Of a stretch of DNA of 64,000 bases, positions 53,095-61,545 are shown in pieces. A program made the translations under genes and the position numbers. The stretch's first letter is position 1. Each line of letters opens with the position of its first letter. The stretch comes from an uncultured Bacteroidales bacterium (GTDB taxonomy: Bacteria > Bacteroidota > Bacteroidia > Bacteroidales > WCHB1-69), in NCBI GenBank assembly GCA_946413585.1, contig CAMKLG010000003.1:1-64000 (forward strand). The letters run 5' to 3'. The notes beneath the pieces are model-generated. The model was not told where the DNA came from. It saw nothing but the letters and a program-made list of their open reading frames with translations, and did not search any database.

Positions 53095-54678
53095 TTATTG
53101 GAGTCTTTTCATCCCCCTTTTCAACCACAAGACCAATACGTTTGCTCCTTGCGATGCCATTAGCAAATATAGCGGGACGAATGCAAAAAAATACCGCGAA
53201 CGGGCTTCAAACAAACATTCGTACAAGGTTAGCAAAAGGAGTGTTATCGCAATCATTTTCAACGATTTATCCCATTTTGCAAACACGGAGAAAAAGGCCA
53301 GTAACAACACCCCAAGCCATAATGCGGTGACGAAACTGAACCATTGGGAGAAGTATTCTCCACGATAATCCCTGTTGTAAAAAACACTCCGCAAAAAAGG
53401 TGATAAATGGCTGTTTTTCAGAGGGAAGACTTTTTTATAGAACATCGCTCCTTCCCAGCCCCAACAAAAAGAGCCGTCATAGTAGTTCACTAACGTTTTC
53501 TCACACATCAATTTCGCAAAGCCACCAACTCCCATCTCCCGAACCCGTCGTTGCGTCTCCTTGAGGTTAGCTTTGGCCCGCTCACTCTTCGATGGGAAAT
53601 TGTACGAAAAAACGACATCAGGATCATTGTAACTACCTATGTGATTCTTATTAAGCCCCATCATCAAATAATGTGGCGCCCCCATAGCTTGCGACTTAAC
53701 CACACTAATATGGATACTTTTCACCGCTAAGGAAGTGGTTCCAATGCCCAAAAGCAAGCCTATCGAAAGAGGCACGATATAGTTGGCAATCAATGCTTTA
53801 ATTTCACGTATCCGATGGTCTTTTTTCCAACATGAAATACCCTCTACCAGCAAAATAGCCACAAAAACAAAGCACACTTGCGGCTTGATTTTAAAACCGA
53901 ACCATGCGACAAAAGCCATTATCAACCATTTTAACTTGACTTTCCCTTTCCAATCAATGCAAAAACATAACCACAACAACAAGATAGGAAACGGCAAAGC
54001 CCAAATATCTGAATACGTGATTGATACCCAAGGTGATAGACCAACTAACAACCAATAAGTGACATACGAAAACACAGCTATAACCTGAGAATGCCATAAC
54101 TTGATACAGAGTTGATACAGCATGATAGAGGCTACTGTACACCATACACACTGCACGAAAATGATAGCAAAAAGGTCTTGACAACCTAAATGCAAAGGCT
54201 TGGCTATAAATAATATAACAGAGAAAATTTGAGTCAAAAGGAGATTGTTGGGACACATACTATAATACCAGCTAAACATATTTCTGTCCCCCCCGTATGC
54301 GATTTGACGGGCAGTATCGAGCAAAATCTGAACATCCCAATCGGTCTCAAAGAAATAATTGTAGATGAAAAATACCTGCAAACAGAAAAGGGAAAATGTC
54401 ACTATCAAAAACGGGTACCTTTTGAAAGTGCCAAGAGAAATACCTGAAGTATTATCATTCCATATCTTGCTGAAAATCAGAAATAAAATCAGCAATCCCA
54501 ACCATCCGAGAAGCATCAGCACTGGATGAGGCAAAAGAGTGTCTATCGGATGATAGTAGGTGTAAATATAATCAAAATGCGATTTTAAGACATTGAGTAT
54601 CAACACAAACGCCATCATACTACCCCAAAAAACAAAGAGTAGCCGATTAAGATTTCGAACCAGTTTGTCAGAACCCAT
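53095..54678 (-). CDS. GT-C/PMT-like membrane glycosyltransferase (ArnT/DPM family fold)
   Basis: A 527-residue protein with 10-12 hydrophobic helices. An acidic loop after helix two, FFETDWDVQILLDTARQIAYGG, holds a DWD motif where GT-C transferases keep catalytic acids. The following helices and a C-terminal basic tail fit polyisoprenyl-linked mannosyl- or arabinosyltransferases. The donor and acceptor are unknown. It is convergent with the GATase-like gene (2-bp gap). The call is by topology and motif only. Confidence 0.7.
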   Translation of the reverse strand: MGSDKLVRNLNRLLFVFWGSMMAFVLILNVLKSHFDYIYTYYHPIDTLLPHPVLMLLGWLGLLILFLIFSKIWNDNTSGISLGTFKRYPFLIVTFSLFCLQVFFIYNYFFETDWDVQILLDTARQIAYGGDRNMFSWYYSMCPNNLLLTQIFSVILFIAKPLHLGCQDLFAIIFVQCVWCTVASIMLYQLCIKLWHSQVIAVFSYVTYWLLVGLSPWVSITYSDIWALPFPILLLWLCFCIDWKGKVKLKWLIMAFVAWFGFKIKPQVCFVFVAILLVEGISCWKKDHRIREIKALIANYIVPLSIGLLLGIGTTSLAVKSIHISVVKSQAMGAPHYLMMGLNKNHIGSYNDPDVVFSYNFPSKSERAKANLKETQRRVREMGVGGFAKLMCEKTLVNYYDGSFCWGWEGAMFYKKVFPLKNSHLSPFLRSVFYNRDYRGEYFSQWFSFVTALWLGVLLLAFFSVFAKWDKSLKMIAITLLLLTLYECLFEARSRYFFAFVPLYLLMASQGANVLVLWLKRGMKRLQ

Positions 54679-54723
54679 GAAAAAAGATTGTCATATATCT
54701 TTAACCACCATGAGATCAGAAAG

Positions 54724-55548
54724 TTATATCTGTGGAATCATGTGGTATATAAGGTCCACCATTTGTGGACCGGCGGCAGCTGCGGCAGCAAGCACTTCTA
54801 AGTGGCTGGCCTTTTCCACGCGACCGATGATACCCAAATCCGTGATGACGGAGAGTGCGAACACCTCAATACCGCGATGCCGTGCCATAATCACTTCCGG
54901 AACGGTGGACATGCCCACAGCATCTGCACCGAGAAGGTAGAACATTTTGTATTCCGAAGGGGTTTCGAAACAAGGTCCCGACACACCAATATAGACACCT
55001 TCCTGGAGGTGGATATTCAGACTTTTGCCTGTTTTTTGTGCCAATTTCAACAATCGATGTGAATAGGCCTCACTCATGTTCAAGAAGCGAGGACCCAGTG
55101 TATCGTCATTCGGTCCAATAAGCGGGTTAGTGAAAAAGTGGTTAATATGGTCACGAATCAGCATGATGTCGCCCACTTGGAACGTAGGGTTCATACCGCC
55201 GGCAGCATTCGAAAGAATCAAGGTCTTTATGCCAAGACCGTCCAAAATCTGCTCGGGATAGGTCACCACATCCATCGGGTAGCCTTCATAATAATGGAAA
55301 CGACCACAGAAGACCAGCACTTCCACCCCGTTTAACCTACCAAAAATCATTGTCCCCTTGTGCCCCTCTACTGTGGAAACGGGGAAATGAGGGATTTCAT
55401 AATAGGAAATCTCATCCACAACTTCAACTTTATCGGCTAGGCCACCTAAACCGGAACCCAACACGATGGCTATTTTCGGATTTATTGTTTTACGGTTGTT
55501 CAAGTAAGCAACCGTTTGTTCAACTCTCTTTCTCTTTTCTTCTAACAT
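54724..55548 (-). CDS. punA: Purine-nucleoside phosphorylase (trimeric, inosine/guanosine type)
   Basis: It splits inosine and guanosine with phosphate to base and ribose-1-phosphate. The 274 residues have the phosphate loop IVLGSGLGGLADKV, GHKGTMIFGRLNGVEVLVFCGRFHYYEGY, SNAAGGMN and GADAVGMSTVPEVIMARH; the base-binding Glu is in GPCFETPSEYKM. This is the class of human PNP and PunA. It lies downstream of lpxK and its start overlaps it by 29 bp. Confidence 0.96.
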   Translation of the reverse strand: MLEEKRKRVEQTVAYLNNRKTINPKIAIVLGSGLGGLADKVEVVDEISYYEIPHFPVSTVEGHKGTMIFGRLNGVEVLVFCGRFHYYEGYPMDVVTYPEQILDGLGIKTLILSNAAGGMNPTFQVGDIMLIRDHINHFFTNPLIGPNDDTLGPRFLNMSEAYSHRLLKLAQKTGKSLNIHLQEGVYIGVSGPCFETPSEYKMFYLLGADAVGMSTVPEVIMARHRGIEVFALSVITDLGIIGRVEKASHLEVLAAAAAAGPQMVDLIYHMIPQI

Positions 55549-56620
55549 GGTCTATCAACAATTGATTAAACATATCTCTTTGTGTATCAGTAAGAAATTC
55601 CACTTCTACAGGTACCACAAATACGGGTAGCAAAGATACAATATTTATTAAACGCTCTGACTGCAACCGCATCCAATCTTTTTCCGTTGTAACCAAAATG
55701 CACTTATTCCCAATATTGTCAAAATATTGATTATAAATGGATTGAATCTCTTTTTCAGTATATGCATGATGGTCAGGGAAGGCGTAATGGCGCACAATGC
55801 GATACCTTTTTTCAAGATGTGCGAGTAACGGTTTAGGGTGCGCGATGCCGGTTAGGACAATCATATCTTGCACTGACTGAATATCCATTTTCTGGGCTAC
55901 CTCTGTAACTGGAACCAGCGGCTCATAACGAAAACGTGTGAAAAAGAGGTGTTGGCGAGGTTTCAAACGGAGCTGGTACCTCCACTTTGACTCATCCGTG
56001 TTGGCATTCTCAGGTACTTTGGTTACAACGACGACATCCGCAAAACGTGCTGCTCGCGGAAACTCACGCAACTTACCCACAGGCATCGGCATGTCCGGAC
56101 GATAAGGACGGTTATATTCCGTTAACAATACATGAAACGTGGGCTGAAAGCTCAAATGCTGATAGGCATCGTCCAGTACAACAACCTCAACATCAGGATT
56201 TTCATCAAGAAGACTCCGCACTCCTTCTGCGCGGTTGCCATCTACAGCCAATGGGAGGTCAGGGAAACGGCAGTGGGTCATAAACGGCTCATCTCCAAAG
56301 GTTTCCGCATTAATATGGGTACTATCACTCTGTTTTACAGACTGATAGCCCCTTGATGCTCGTCCGTAGCCACGACTGAGCATCGCCACATGGAAATCAC
56401 GCTTCAGCAATCCGATAACGTATTGTGTATGAGGTGTTTTACCTGTTCCACCAACGGCTAAGTTGCCAATGTCGATGGCGGGCACGGGCGACTCTTCGCT
56501 GAGCAGTATCTGGTGGCGATACAGGAATCTCCGTATCGCGGTCAGACATCCGAAAAGCAGGGAAAAGGGTGTCAGCAGCAGGCCTATAAAGAGTTTAAAT
56601 GGCATTTTCAGACGTTTCAC
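55520..56620 (-). CDS. lpxK: Tetraacyldisaccharide 4'-kinase
   Basis: LpxK phosphorylates the 4' position of the lipid A precursor. The 366 residues begin with a membrane-linked helix (LFIGLLLTPFSLLFGCLTAI). The P-loop is GNLAVGGTGKTPHTQYV, and VVVLDDAYQHLSF contains the Walker B-like DDxxQH motif. KTPHT and the C-terminal MRLQSERL are typical. It overlaps phoH by 26 bp and PNP by 29 bp. The start may be the ATG at 56620 or 56605. Confidence 0.96.
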   Translation of the reverse strand: MKRLKMPFKLFIGLLLTPFSLLFGCLTAIRRFLYRHQILLSEESPVPAIDIGNLAVGGTGKTPHTQYVIGLLKRDFHVAMLSRGYGRASRGYQSVKQSDSTHINAETFGDEPFMTHCRFPDLPLAVDGNRAEGVRSLLDENPDVEVVVLDDAYQHLSFQPTFHVLLTEYNRPYRPDMPMPVGKLREFPRAARFADVVVVTKVPENANTDESKWRYQLRLKPRQHLFFTRFRYEPLVPVTEVAQKMDIQSVQDMIVLTGIAHPKPLLAHLEKRYRIVRHYAFPDHHAYTEKEIQSIYNQYFDNIGNKCILVTTEKDWMRLQSERLINIVSLLPVFVVPVEVEFLTDTQRDMFNQLLIDHVRRKEKES

Positions 56621-57617
56621 TCTGTTTTGCGGCCTCTCGCGCCTCGCGGCGTTTGCGAATCGCCTCTTCTACTTCGTTTTCGTAAGCCTCGTATCGCGTG
56701 ATGATTTTGGTCACCAAGTGGTGCCGCACTACATCTTTATTATCCATGTAGATGAAATCAATGCCTTTCACACCGCTCAAGATTCGATCGGCCAATATCA
56801 AACCAGATTGTTGATTCTTAGGCAAATCAATTTGGGTGATGTCGCCAGTAATGAAAAACTTGGCGTTTTTACCCATGCGCGTGAGGAACATCTTGAGCTG
56901 CGCAGAAGTGGCATTCTGCGCTTCGTCCAATATCACGTAGGCGTTGTCGAGCGTGCGGCCGCGCATAAAGGCCAACGGGGCAATCTCTATCACCTTGTCC
57001 TCCATGAGCGTCATCAGTTTCTGCATCGGCATCATATCCCAAAGTGCGTCATACAGCGGTTGGAGATAGGGGTCAAGTTTGTCGCGAAGGTCGCCCGGCA
57101 GGAAACCGAGGTTCTCGCCTGCTTCTACGGCGGGACGAGTAAGGATTATTCTACGTATTTGTTTATTTTTCAATGCTTTCACTGCTAATGCGACGGCCGT
57201 ATAAGTCTTACCCGTACCGGCAGGGCCTACCACAAACACCATGTCGTTATTTTCGGCACTCTCCACCAATCGCTTTTGATTCGGGGTAATGGCCTTGATG
57301 ATTTTGCCCTCGCGCCCGTGCACGATCACATTGGCATCCACAGAGTTAAGGGCGTAAAAGCTATCGTCCTCCATGGCAGTGATGTTGATAATATCAGTTT
57401 CTGTAAGTTTACCAAACTCATCTATATGTCTCTCTAACAACAAAATACGTTTCTCAAATTCTTCCACTTCCTCATCCGCCCCAGAGACTTTGATTTCATT
57501 GCCTCGCACCACAATCTTCAACTTCGGGAAGATATGGGTGAGCATATTGATGTTATTGTTCTGAAAGCCAAGTAATTCAACCGCTGATTCAGGATTGATG
57601 TCAATGATTTTGTCCAT
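56595..57617 (-). CDS. phoH: PhoH-like ATPase
   Basis: A cytoplasmic P-loop ATPase linked to RNA metabolism. The 340 residues have an N-terminal KH-like part (about 30-70: KLKIVVRGNEIKVSGADEEVEEF), Walker A VGPAGTGKTYTAVAL near residue 135, and Walker B YVILDEAQNATSAQLKMFLTRMG. TGDITQIDLPKNQQSG follows. The length and order are those of the YbeZ/PhoH1 type; the YbeY gene that is often next to it is not here. It starts 7 bp after the M23 peptidase stop. Confidence 0.96.
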   Translation of the reverse strand: MDKIIDINPESAVELLGFQNNNINMLTHIFPKLKIVVRGNEIKVSGADEEVEEFEKRILLLERHIDEFGKLTETDIINITAMEDDSFYALNSVDANVIVHGREGKIIKAITPNQKRLVESAENNDMVFVVGPAGTGKTYTAVALAVKALKNKQIRRIILTRPAVEAGENLGFLPGDLRDKLDPYLQPLYDALWDMMPMQKLMTLMEDKVIEIAPLAFMRGRTLDNAYVILDEAQNATSAQLKMFLTRMGKNAKFFITGDITQIDLPKNQQSGLILADRILSGVKGIDFIYMDNKDVVRHHLVTKIITRYEAYENEVEEAIRKRREAREAAKQSETSENAI

Positions 57618-57624
57618 TCGTCTA

Positions 57625-58533
57625 TTATTCGATTATAAGATAATTTAAAGGATTGATAGGAAAGCCGTTATACCAAAGCTCGAAGTGGATATGGCGAGTA
57701 TTGCCTTCCGACGAACCGGTATTGCCAGCCGTAGCAATGGGCATTCCACTTTTCACGCGCGACCCGACCGTTTTCAGCAAAGCCGCATTTCGTTTATAAA
57801 TGGAAATCATATTACCAGGATGCTGGATAATAATCGTATAACCGTCTGTAGAAGTATAGTTTGCAGCAATCACTACGCCGTCAGCCACACTCGTGACCGT
57901 CGGGTTGTCGCCCGTAGCGATGTCAATACCGTAATGGTTCTGCGAAGCGTCAAAAACACGAGTGACAGCTCCCATGGCAGGAGGATTGATGGAAATGCTG
58001 GTGATTTTTGCCTGTTCAATGTTCGGAACCCCCGTGGCGGGAGTGTTATTATCTGTAATGCGTCCCAAAATCATCTCCGATTCTTCAATCAGCTCATTCA
58101 CCTTGCTTACACGATCCTTATTACGTTCCACGGGATGCACATCAGGGGTGGCTGCTGCCTCATCCTCCTCATATAAACTACCGTCTTTCCCTTCCAACAT
58201 GTCGGAGAGAGATTCAATATATTGCTGGTTGACAGCGGTTTGCTTCTCCAACGAATCCACCCGAGCGGCGGTTTGCTTATACAATTTAAAATCTTTTTGA
58301 TCTGTGTATCCCGGTATATAGACACGAAGAGGGGTCAATGCAATGAGTATAGTAGTCAAAACAATGATGACAAAAGCCGCCAAAATGGTCACTACCACCA
58401 CTTTTTGCAAGGTGATCTTGCGAATCACAAAGCTTTGTTCATGCGTGTCCTCATTGGAAAAAACGAGCCTATAGCGCGTTTTCCATTCGTTGACAATGAA
58501 ATTCCATGCCTTTTTTATCTTCTCAAACTTGCT
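57625..58533 (-). CDS. M23 family metallopeptidase (LytM-like murein hydrolase) with membrane anchor
   Basis: A 302-residue protein from MSKFEKIKK. A membrane helix (VVVTILAAFVIIVLTTILIAL) is followed by a coiled-coil-like stretch and a linker. The LytM domain at the C-terminus has the zinc ligands in HYGIDIATG and HIHFELW, with ADGVVIAANYTSTDGYTIIIQHPG between. Bacteroidetes proteins of this form often act in cell division or cell shape. The ATG at 58533 is preferred; the upstream frame runs into the promoter box. Confidence 0.92.
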   Translation of the reverse strand, partial: SKFEKIKKAWNFIVNEWKTRYRLVFSNEDTHEQSFVIRKITLQKVVVVTILAAFVIIVLTTILIALTPLRVYIPGYTDQKDFKLYKQTAARVDSLEKQTAVNQQYIESLSDMLEGKDGSLYEEDEAAATPDVHPVERNKDRVSKVNELIEESEMILGRITDNNTPATGVPNIEQAKITSISINPPAMGAVTRVFDASQNHYGIDIATGDNPTVTSVADGVVIAANYTSTDGYTIIIQHPGNMISIYKRNAALLKTVGSRVKSGMPIATAGNTGSSEGNTRHIHFELWYNGFPINPLNYLIIE

Positions 58534-58564
58534 CATTTCTGCTATCTGTACCCGATTTTGGGGC

Positions 58565-58573
58565 GCAAAAGTA
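58565..58573 (-). promoter_or_regulatory. -7 box TACTTTTGC for the M23-phoH-lpxK-PNP operon
   Basis: Good match 31 bases upstream of the M23 ATG; no other promoter is seen before lpxK. Confidence 0.7.
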
Positions 58574-58797
58574 GCAAAATTTATGATTACCTCGTTTTTT
58601 TGCAAAAAAAAGGTTTTTAAATTCTTACAACATTCTTATTATCAATAGTTTATACAAAAATAATCTGTGAGATTTCCTTCTGAAATGATGTTTCAGCACT
58701 TTTTTTATTCCACTGATAGACAATATCTTAAACATCGACTCTTTTTCCCAACAAAAAGAAGAATAAAAATTAATGGTTTTTTGTAAAGAAATATTCG

Positions 58798-58806
58798 TAT
58801 TTTTGC
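58798..58806 (+). promoter_or_regulatory. -7 box TATTTTTGC for the four-helix-bundle gene
   Basis: Perfect box 23 bases before the ATG at 58830. Confidence 0.7.
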
Positions 58807-58829
58807 TGCCCAAAATAAAAGTCAATATT

Positions 58830-59300
58830 ATGAATGAGAGAGAGAACAATGTAAGTTTCTTCAGATTTGAAGATTTAAGAATCTACGCAAAAGCCATGGA
58901 TTATATTGTATGGCTTTACCAACAACTTCCCACCGGCGAAATGGCGGCGAACCAAAAATTCATGCAGAAGTCATTCTTGAAGTCTGCACAAGATATTGCT
59001 CTGAACACGGCCGAAGGCTCGTCCCGCAACAGAACACAGTTCTTGTATTACTTAAAAATGGCGAAAAGCTCTGTCAGAGAGTGCGTTGTCCACACCGAGA
59101 TTGCATCACGCATCGGTATCTTATCAGATGAGGGCAAGGAACATTCCCGTACGGAACTGATGGAACTGACAAAGATGATTGGTTCCCTCATCGCTTCTCT
59201 GCAACGTTCTACGCTGGGGCTTCCGCACACCGAAAGAACTTCTGAGGAATCCGACGACCTCAACATGCCGGAACCCGATGAATTTGACGAGATGATTTAA
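58830..59300 (+). CDS. Four-helix-bundle protein (23S rRNA intervening-sequence/Avd-like)
   Basis: A 156-residue helical protein of the S23/Avd group. FFRFEDLRIYAKAMDYIVWLYQ is the family opening (F-E-x-L-x-x-Y-x-x-A). QKSFLKSAQDIALNTAEGSSRNRTQFLYYLKMAKSSVRECVVHTEIA matches the central region (S-x-x-N-x-A-E-G). The last 25 residues are acidic. In retroelements Avd aids the reverse transcriptase, but no DGR is visible here. Most family members have no known role. I use the ATG at 58830 because homologues start there. Confidence 0.88.
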   Translation: MNERENNVSFFRFEDLRIYAKAMDYIVWLYQQLPTGEMAANQKFMQKSFLKSAQDIALNTAEGSSRNRTQFLYYLKMAKSSVRECVVHTEIASRIGILSDEGKEHSRTELMELTKMIGSLIASLQRSTLGLPHTERTSEESDDLNMPEPDEFDEMI

Positions 59301-59348
59301 TGCATCTCTTACTTAGAACAACAAACGATAAATGTAATATAATTTGTT

Positions 59349-59378
59349 AGAATGGATATCTGGTCAGATATCCATTCT
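59349..59378 (+). terminator. Strong 14-bp-arm hairpin upstream of the C10 protease
   Basis: AGAATGGATATCTG and CAGATATCCATTCT are perfect 14-base inverted arms with a 2-base spacer, followed by TTGTATT. It is most simply a terminator for the upstream gene, but only 24 bases separate it from the protease start, and no separate protease promoter is seen between. Confidence 0.75.
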
Positions 59379-59402
59379 TTGTATTCACGATCCTATAAAG
59401 CG

Positions 59403-61487
59403 ATGAAAATCAAGAATTTATTAATGGTTTTAGTTCTGATTCCCATGGTGATGTCCGCTAATACGCTGACCAAAAATGAGATGAAGACACTGGGAACACG
59501 CGCATTCCATCAAAAAGCACAATTCATTCATCCAGAAGCTGCACAGTATAACCTGAAATCTTGCGAGTTTCTCAGCCAAGATGGCGATATTGCATTGGCC
59601 ATACTTCACTTTGACGCCGGATTTCTCATCTTGTCAGCGGAAGATGCCGTCATTCCCGTATTGGCGTACGATTTCGAAAATGACATCAACCTAAACGATC
59701 TGGCTCCAGGTGTAGAATTCTTTTTGAACTACTATCGTCAAGGTATTGCCGCAGCACGACGCATGCAGCTCCCTCAGACTGAAAAAGTACGGAATGCCTG
59801 GGAGGAACTTCGTCACCCTTCAGAACGCGGACCGCGTACCGAAGAGGTGGTGAGTCCTCTTATTCGTTCCAAATGGAACCAAAACAAATACTATAACTAT
59901 TTGTGTCCAAGGGATGAAGATGCGCCGAATGGTTATGACGGACATGTGCCGAATGGCTGTGTGTCTATCGCCATGTCTCAGATTATGTTCTACTACCGGT
60001 ACCCGGAAACCGGCTCTGGAAGTCACACCAATTATACAGACTACGGCAACTTTTACGTCAACTTTTCCCAACAGCATTACAACTACGATGCCATGTGCGA
60101 CCAGCTGAGTTATTACAACAATGAGGTCGCCAAATTGATTTTCCACGCTGGTACAGCTGTTGACATGATGTATGGGTCTGATGGTTCTGGAGCTTATTCC
60201 GAAAGCGTACCCGGTGTCATGGCCAACTATTTCCGATACAGCCCAGACGCCTACCGCAGTAGCAAAAACCATTATTCGAATGCTGAATGGCATAACAAGC
60301 TAATGACAGAATTAGATGCCAAACGTCCCCTCTATTACTCAGGATATTCAGAAGAAGGTGGTCATGCTTTTATTTGCGACGGCTACAACTCAGACGAATA
60401 TTTCCACTTCAACTTCGGTTGGGGAGGGTCGGGCAACGGCTTTTTTGTTACTGAAAACAACGATTCTATCCAAGATGCTGTAGGTGGATACGACTACCAT
60501 CAATCAGCCATTTTCAATCTGCATCCTCTAGAAAACGCATATCCCACCTATTGTCAGGAACGTCTGGTTACCGCATTAAACGGCACTTTGGAAGACGGCA
60601 GTGGAAACTATCCTTACCAGAACAACTCCTATTGTACATACGTTATCACCTATCCCAGTCAGTATAGGGTTCAAATCACATTGCAGAACCTTGACACTCA
60701 AGAAGGCCACGACTTCCTCAAATTTTGGGATGGACATCCGAGCAAGGAAAATCTTTTAGGGGAATTTTCTGGAGAAATCTCCTCCCACAATTTCTCTTTC
60801 AACACAGACAGCCTGTATATCACGTTTGAAACAGACGATTCCATCACGGCGCAAGGTTGGCGACTCTCTTACGAATGTTATCGTGAAGAGAATAATTGCG
60901 GAACACAACAATCATCTGAGCCCACGGGTGAATTTGCTGACAATAGCGGCGACGGGAATTATAATGACAACGCCCGCTGTGCGTGGAACCTTCGTTCCGA
61001 GGAAGGAACCACTTATATCTTCACCTTCGAAGAGATGGACATCAGTCCCGAAGATCATCTGGACTTCTACGATTTTTACGCTCATCCGAGTGTCCTTTTG
61101 GCTCAATATTCTGGCAATGAATTACCCGGCACGCTCGTCTGCAATACGCATAGAGTCAGGGTAGTCTTTGTTAGCGACAACTATCTTAACGGACAAGGCT
61201 TCTTAGTCAGATGGTCAACCACGGGAGTGGGCATTGAAGACTGGAACACGAACATGCCCATATATCCGAATCCTGCTTCTAATCTTCTTCATGTCGCCCT
61301 GCCGGAAGACTTCGACCCATGTTCAGTCACTATATATAATATGGTAGGCGATGTCGTTTTCTCAGAAACATATCATGCGGAAAGAGCAGTGGAGATTCCT
61401 GTCAATCAGCTTTCTAATGGCATATACATTCTGAAAGCCGAAGCTCACGGCCAAGCCTTACATAAAAAAATTGTCGTACAACATTAA
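59403..61487 (+). CDS. C10 family cysteine peptidase (streptopain-like) with two CUB domains and T9SS sorting domain
   Basis: A 694-residue secreted protease. Signal peptide (LLMVLVLIPMVMSA) and a Spi-type prodomain (to about 130) precede the catalytic domain. Nucleophile Cys186 is in VPNGCVSIAMSQIMFYY and catalytic His321 in GGHAFICDGY; FHFNFGWGGSGNGFF carries the Asn/Trp region. Two CUB domains follow (about 384-492 and 499-610), then a type A T9SS tail (about 620-694: IYPNPASNLLHV ... NGIYILKAEAHGQALHKKIVVQH). Streptopain and interpain cleave host proteins. ATG 59403 starts the signal peptide; a longer frame from 59352 is less likely. Confidence 0.93.
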   Translation: MKIKNLLMVLVLIPMVMSANTLTKNEMKTLGTRAFHQKAQFIHPEAAQYNLKSCEFLSQDGDIALAILHFDAGFLILSAEDAVIPVLAYDFENDINLNDLAPGVEFFLNYYRQGIAAARRMQLPQTEKVRNAWEELRHPSERGPRTEEVVSPLIRSKWNQNKYYNYLCPRDEDAPNGYDGHVPNGCVSIAMSQIMFYYRYPETGSGSHTNYTDYGNFYVNFSQQHYNYDAMCDQLSYYNNEVAKLIFHAGTAVDMMYGSDGSGAYSESVPGVMANYFRYSPDAYRSSKNHYSNAEWHNKLMTELDAKRPLYYSGYSEEGGHAFICDGYNSDEYFHFNFGWGGSGNGFFVTENNDSIQDAVGGYDYHQSAIFNLHPLENAYPTYCQERLVTALNGTLEDGSGNYPYQNNSYCTYVITYPSQYRVQITLQNLDTQEGHDFLKFWDGHPSKENLLGEFSGEISSHNFSFNTDSLYITFETDDSITAQGWRLSYECYREENNCGTQQSSEPTGEFADNSGDGNYNDNARCAWNLRSEEGTTYIFTFEEMDISPEDHLDFYDFYAHPSVLLAQYSGNELPGTLVCNTHRVRVVFVSDNYLNGQGFLVRWSTTGVGIEDWNTNMPIYPNPASNLLHVALPEDFDPCSVTIYNMVGDVVFSETYHAERAVEIPVNQLSNGIYILKAEAHGQALHKKIVVQH

Positions 61488-61545
61488 ACAATAATGGTCG
61501 TAGGGGGTCAAACAGGTGTCTTTTATCAAACAAAAACGTACGATT

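Noticed and set aside
58830..59300. Diversity-generating retroelement (Avd-like gene)
   Set aside because: No reverse transcriptase and no template/variable repeat pair seen nearby.
59349..59378. Riboswitch in the C10 protease leader
   Set aside because: Only a single perfect hairpin, no conserved aptamer-like bulges or loops known to me.
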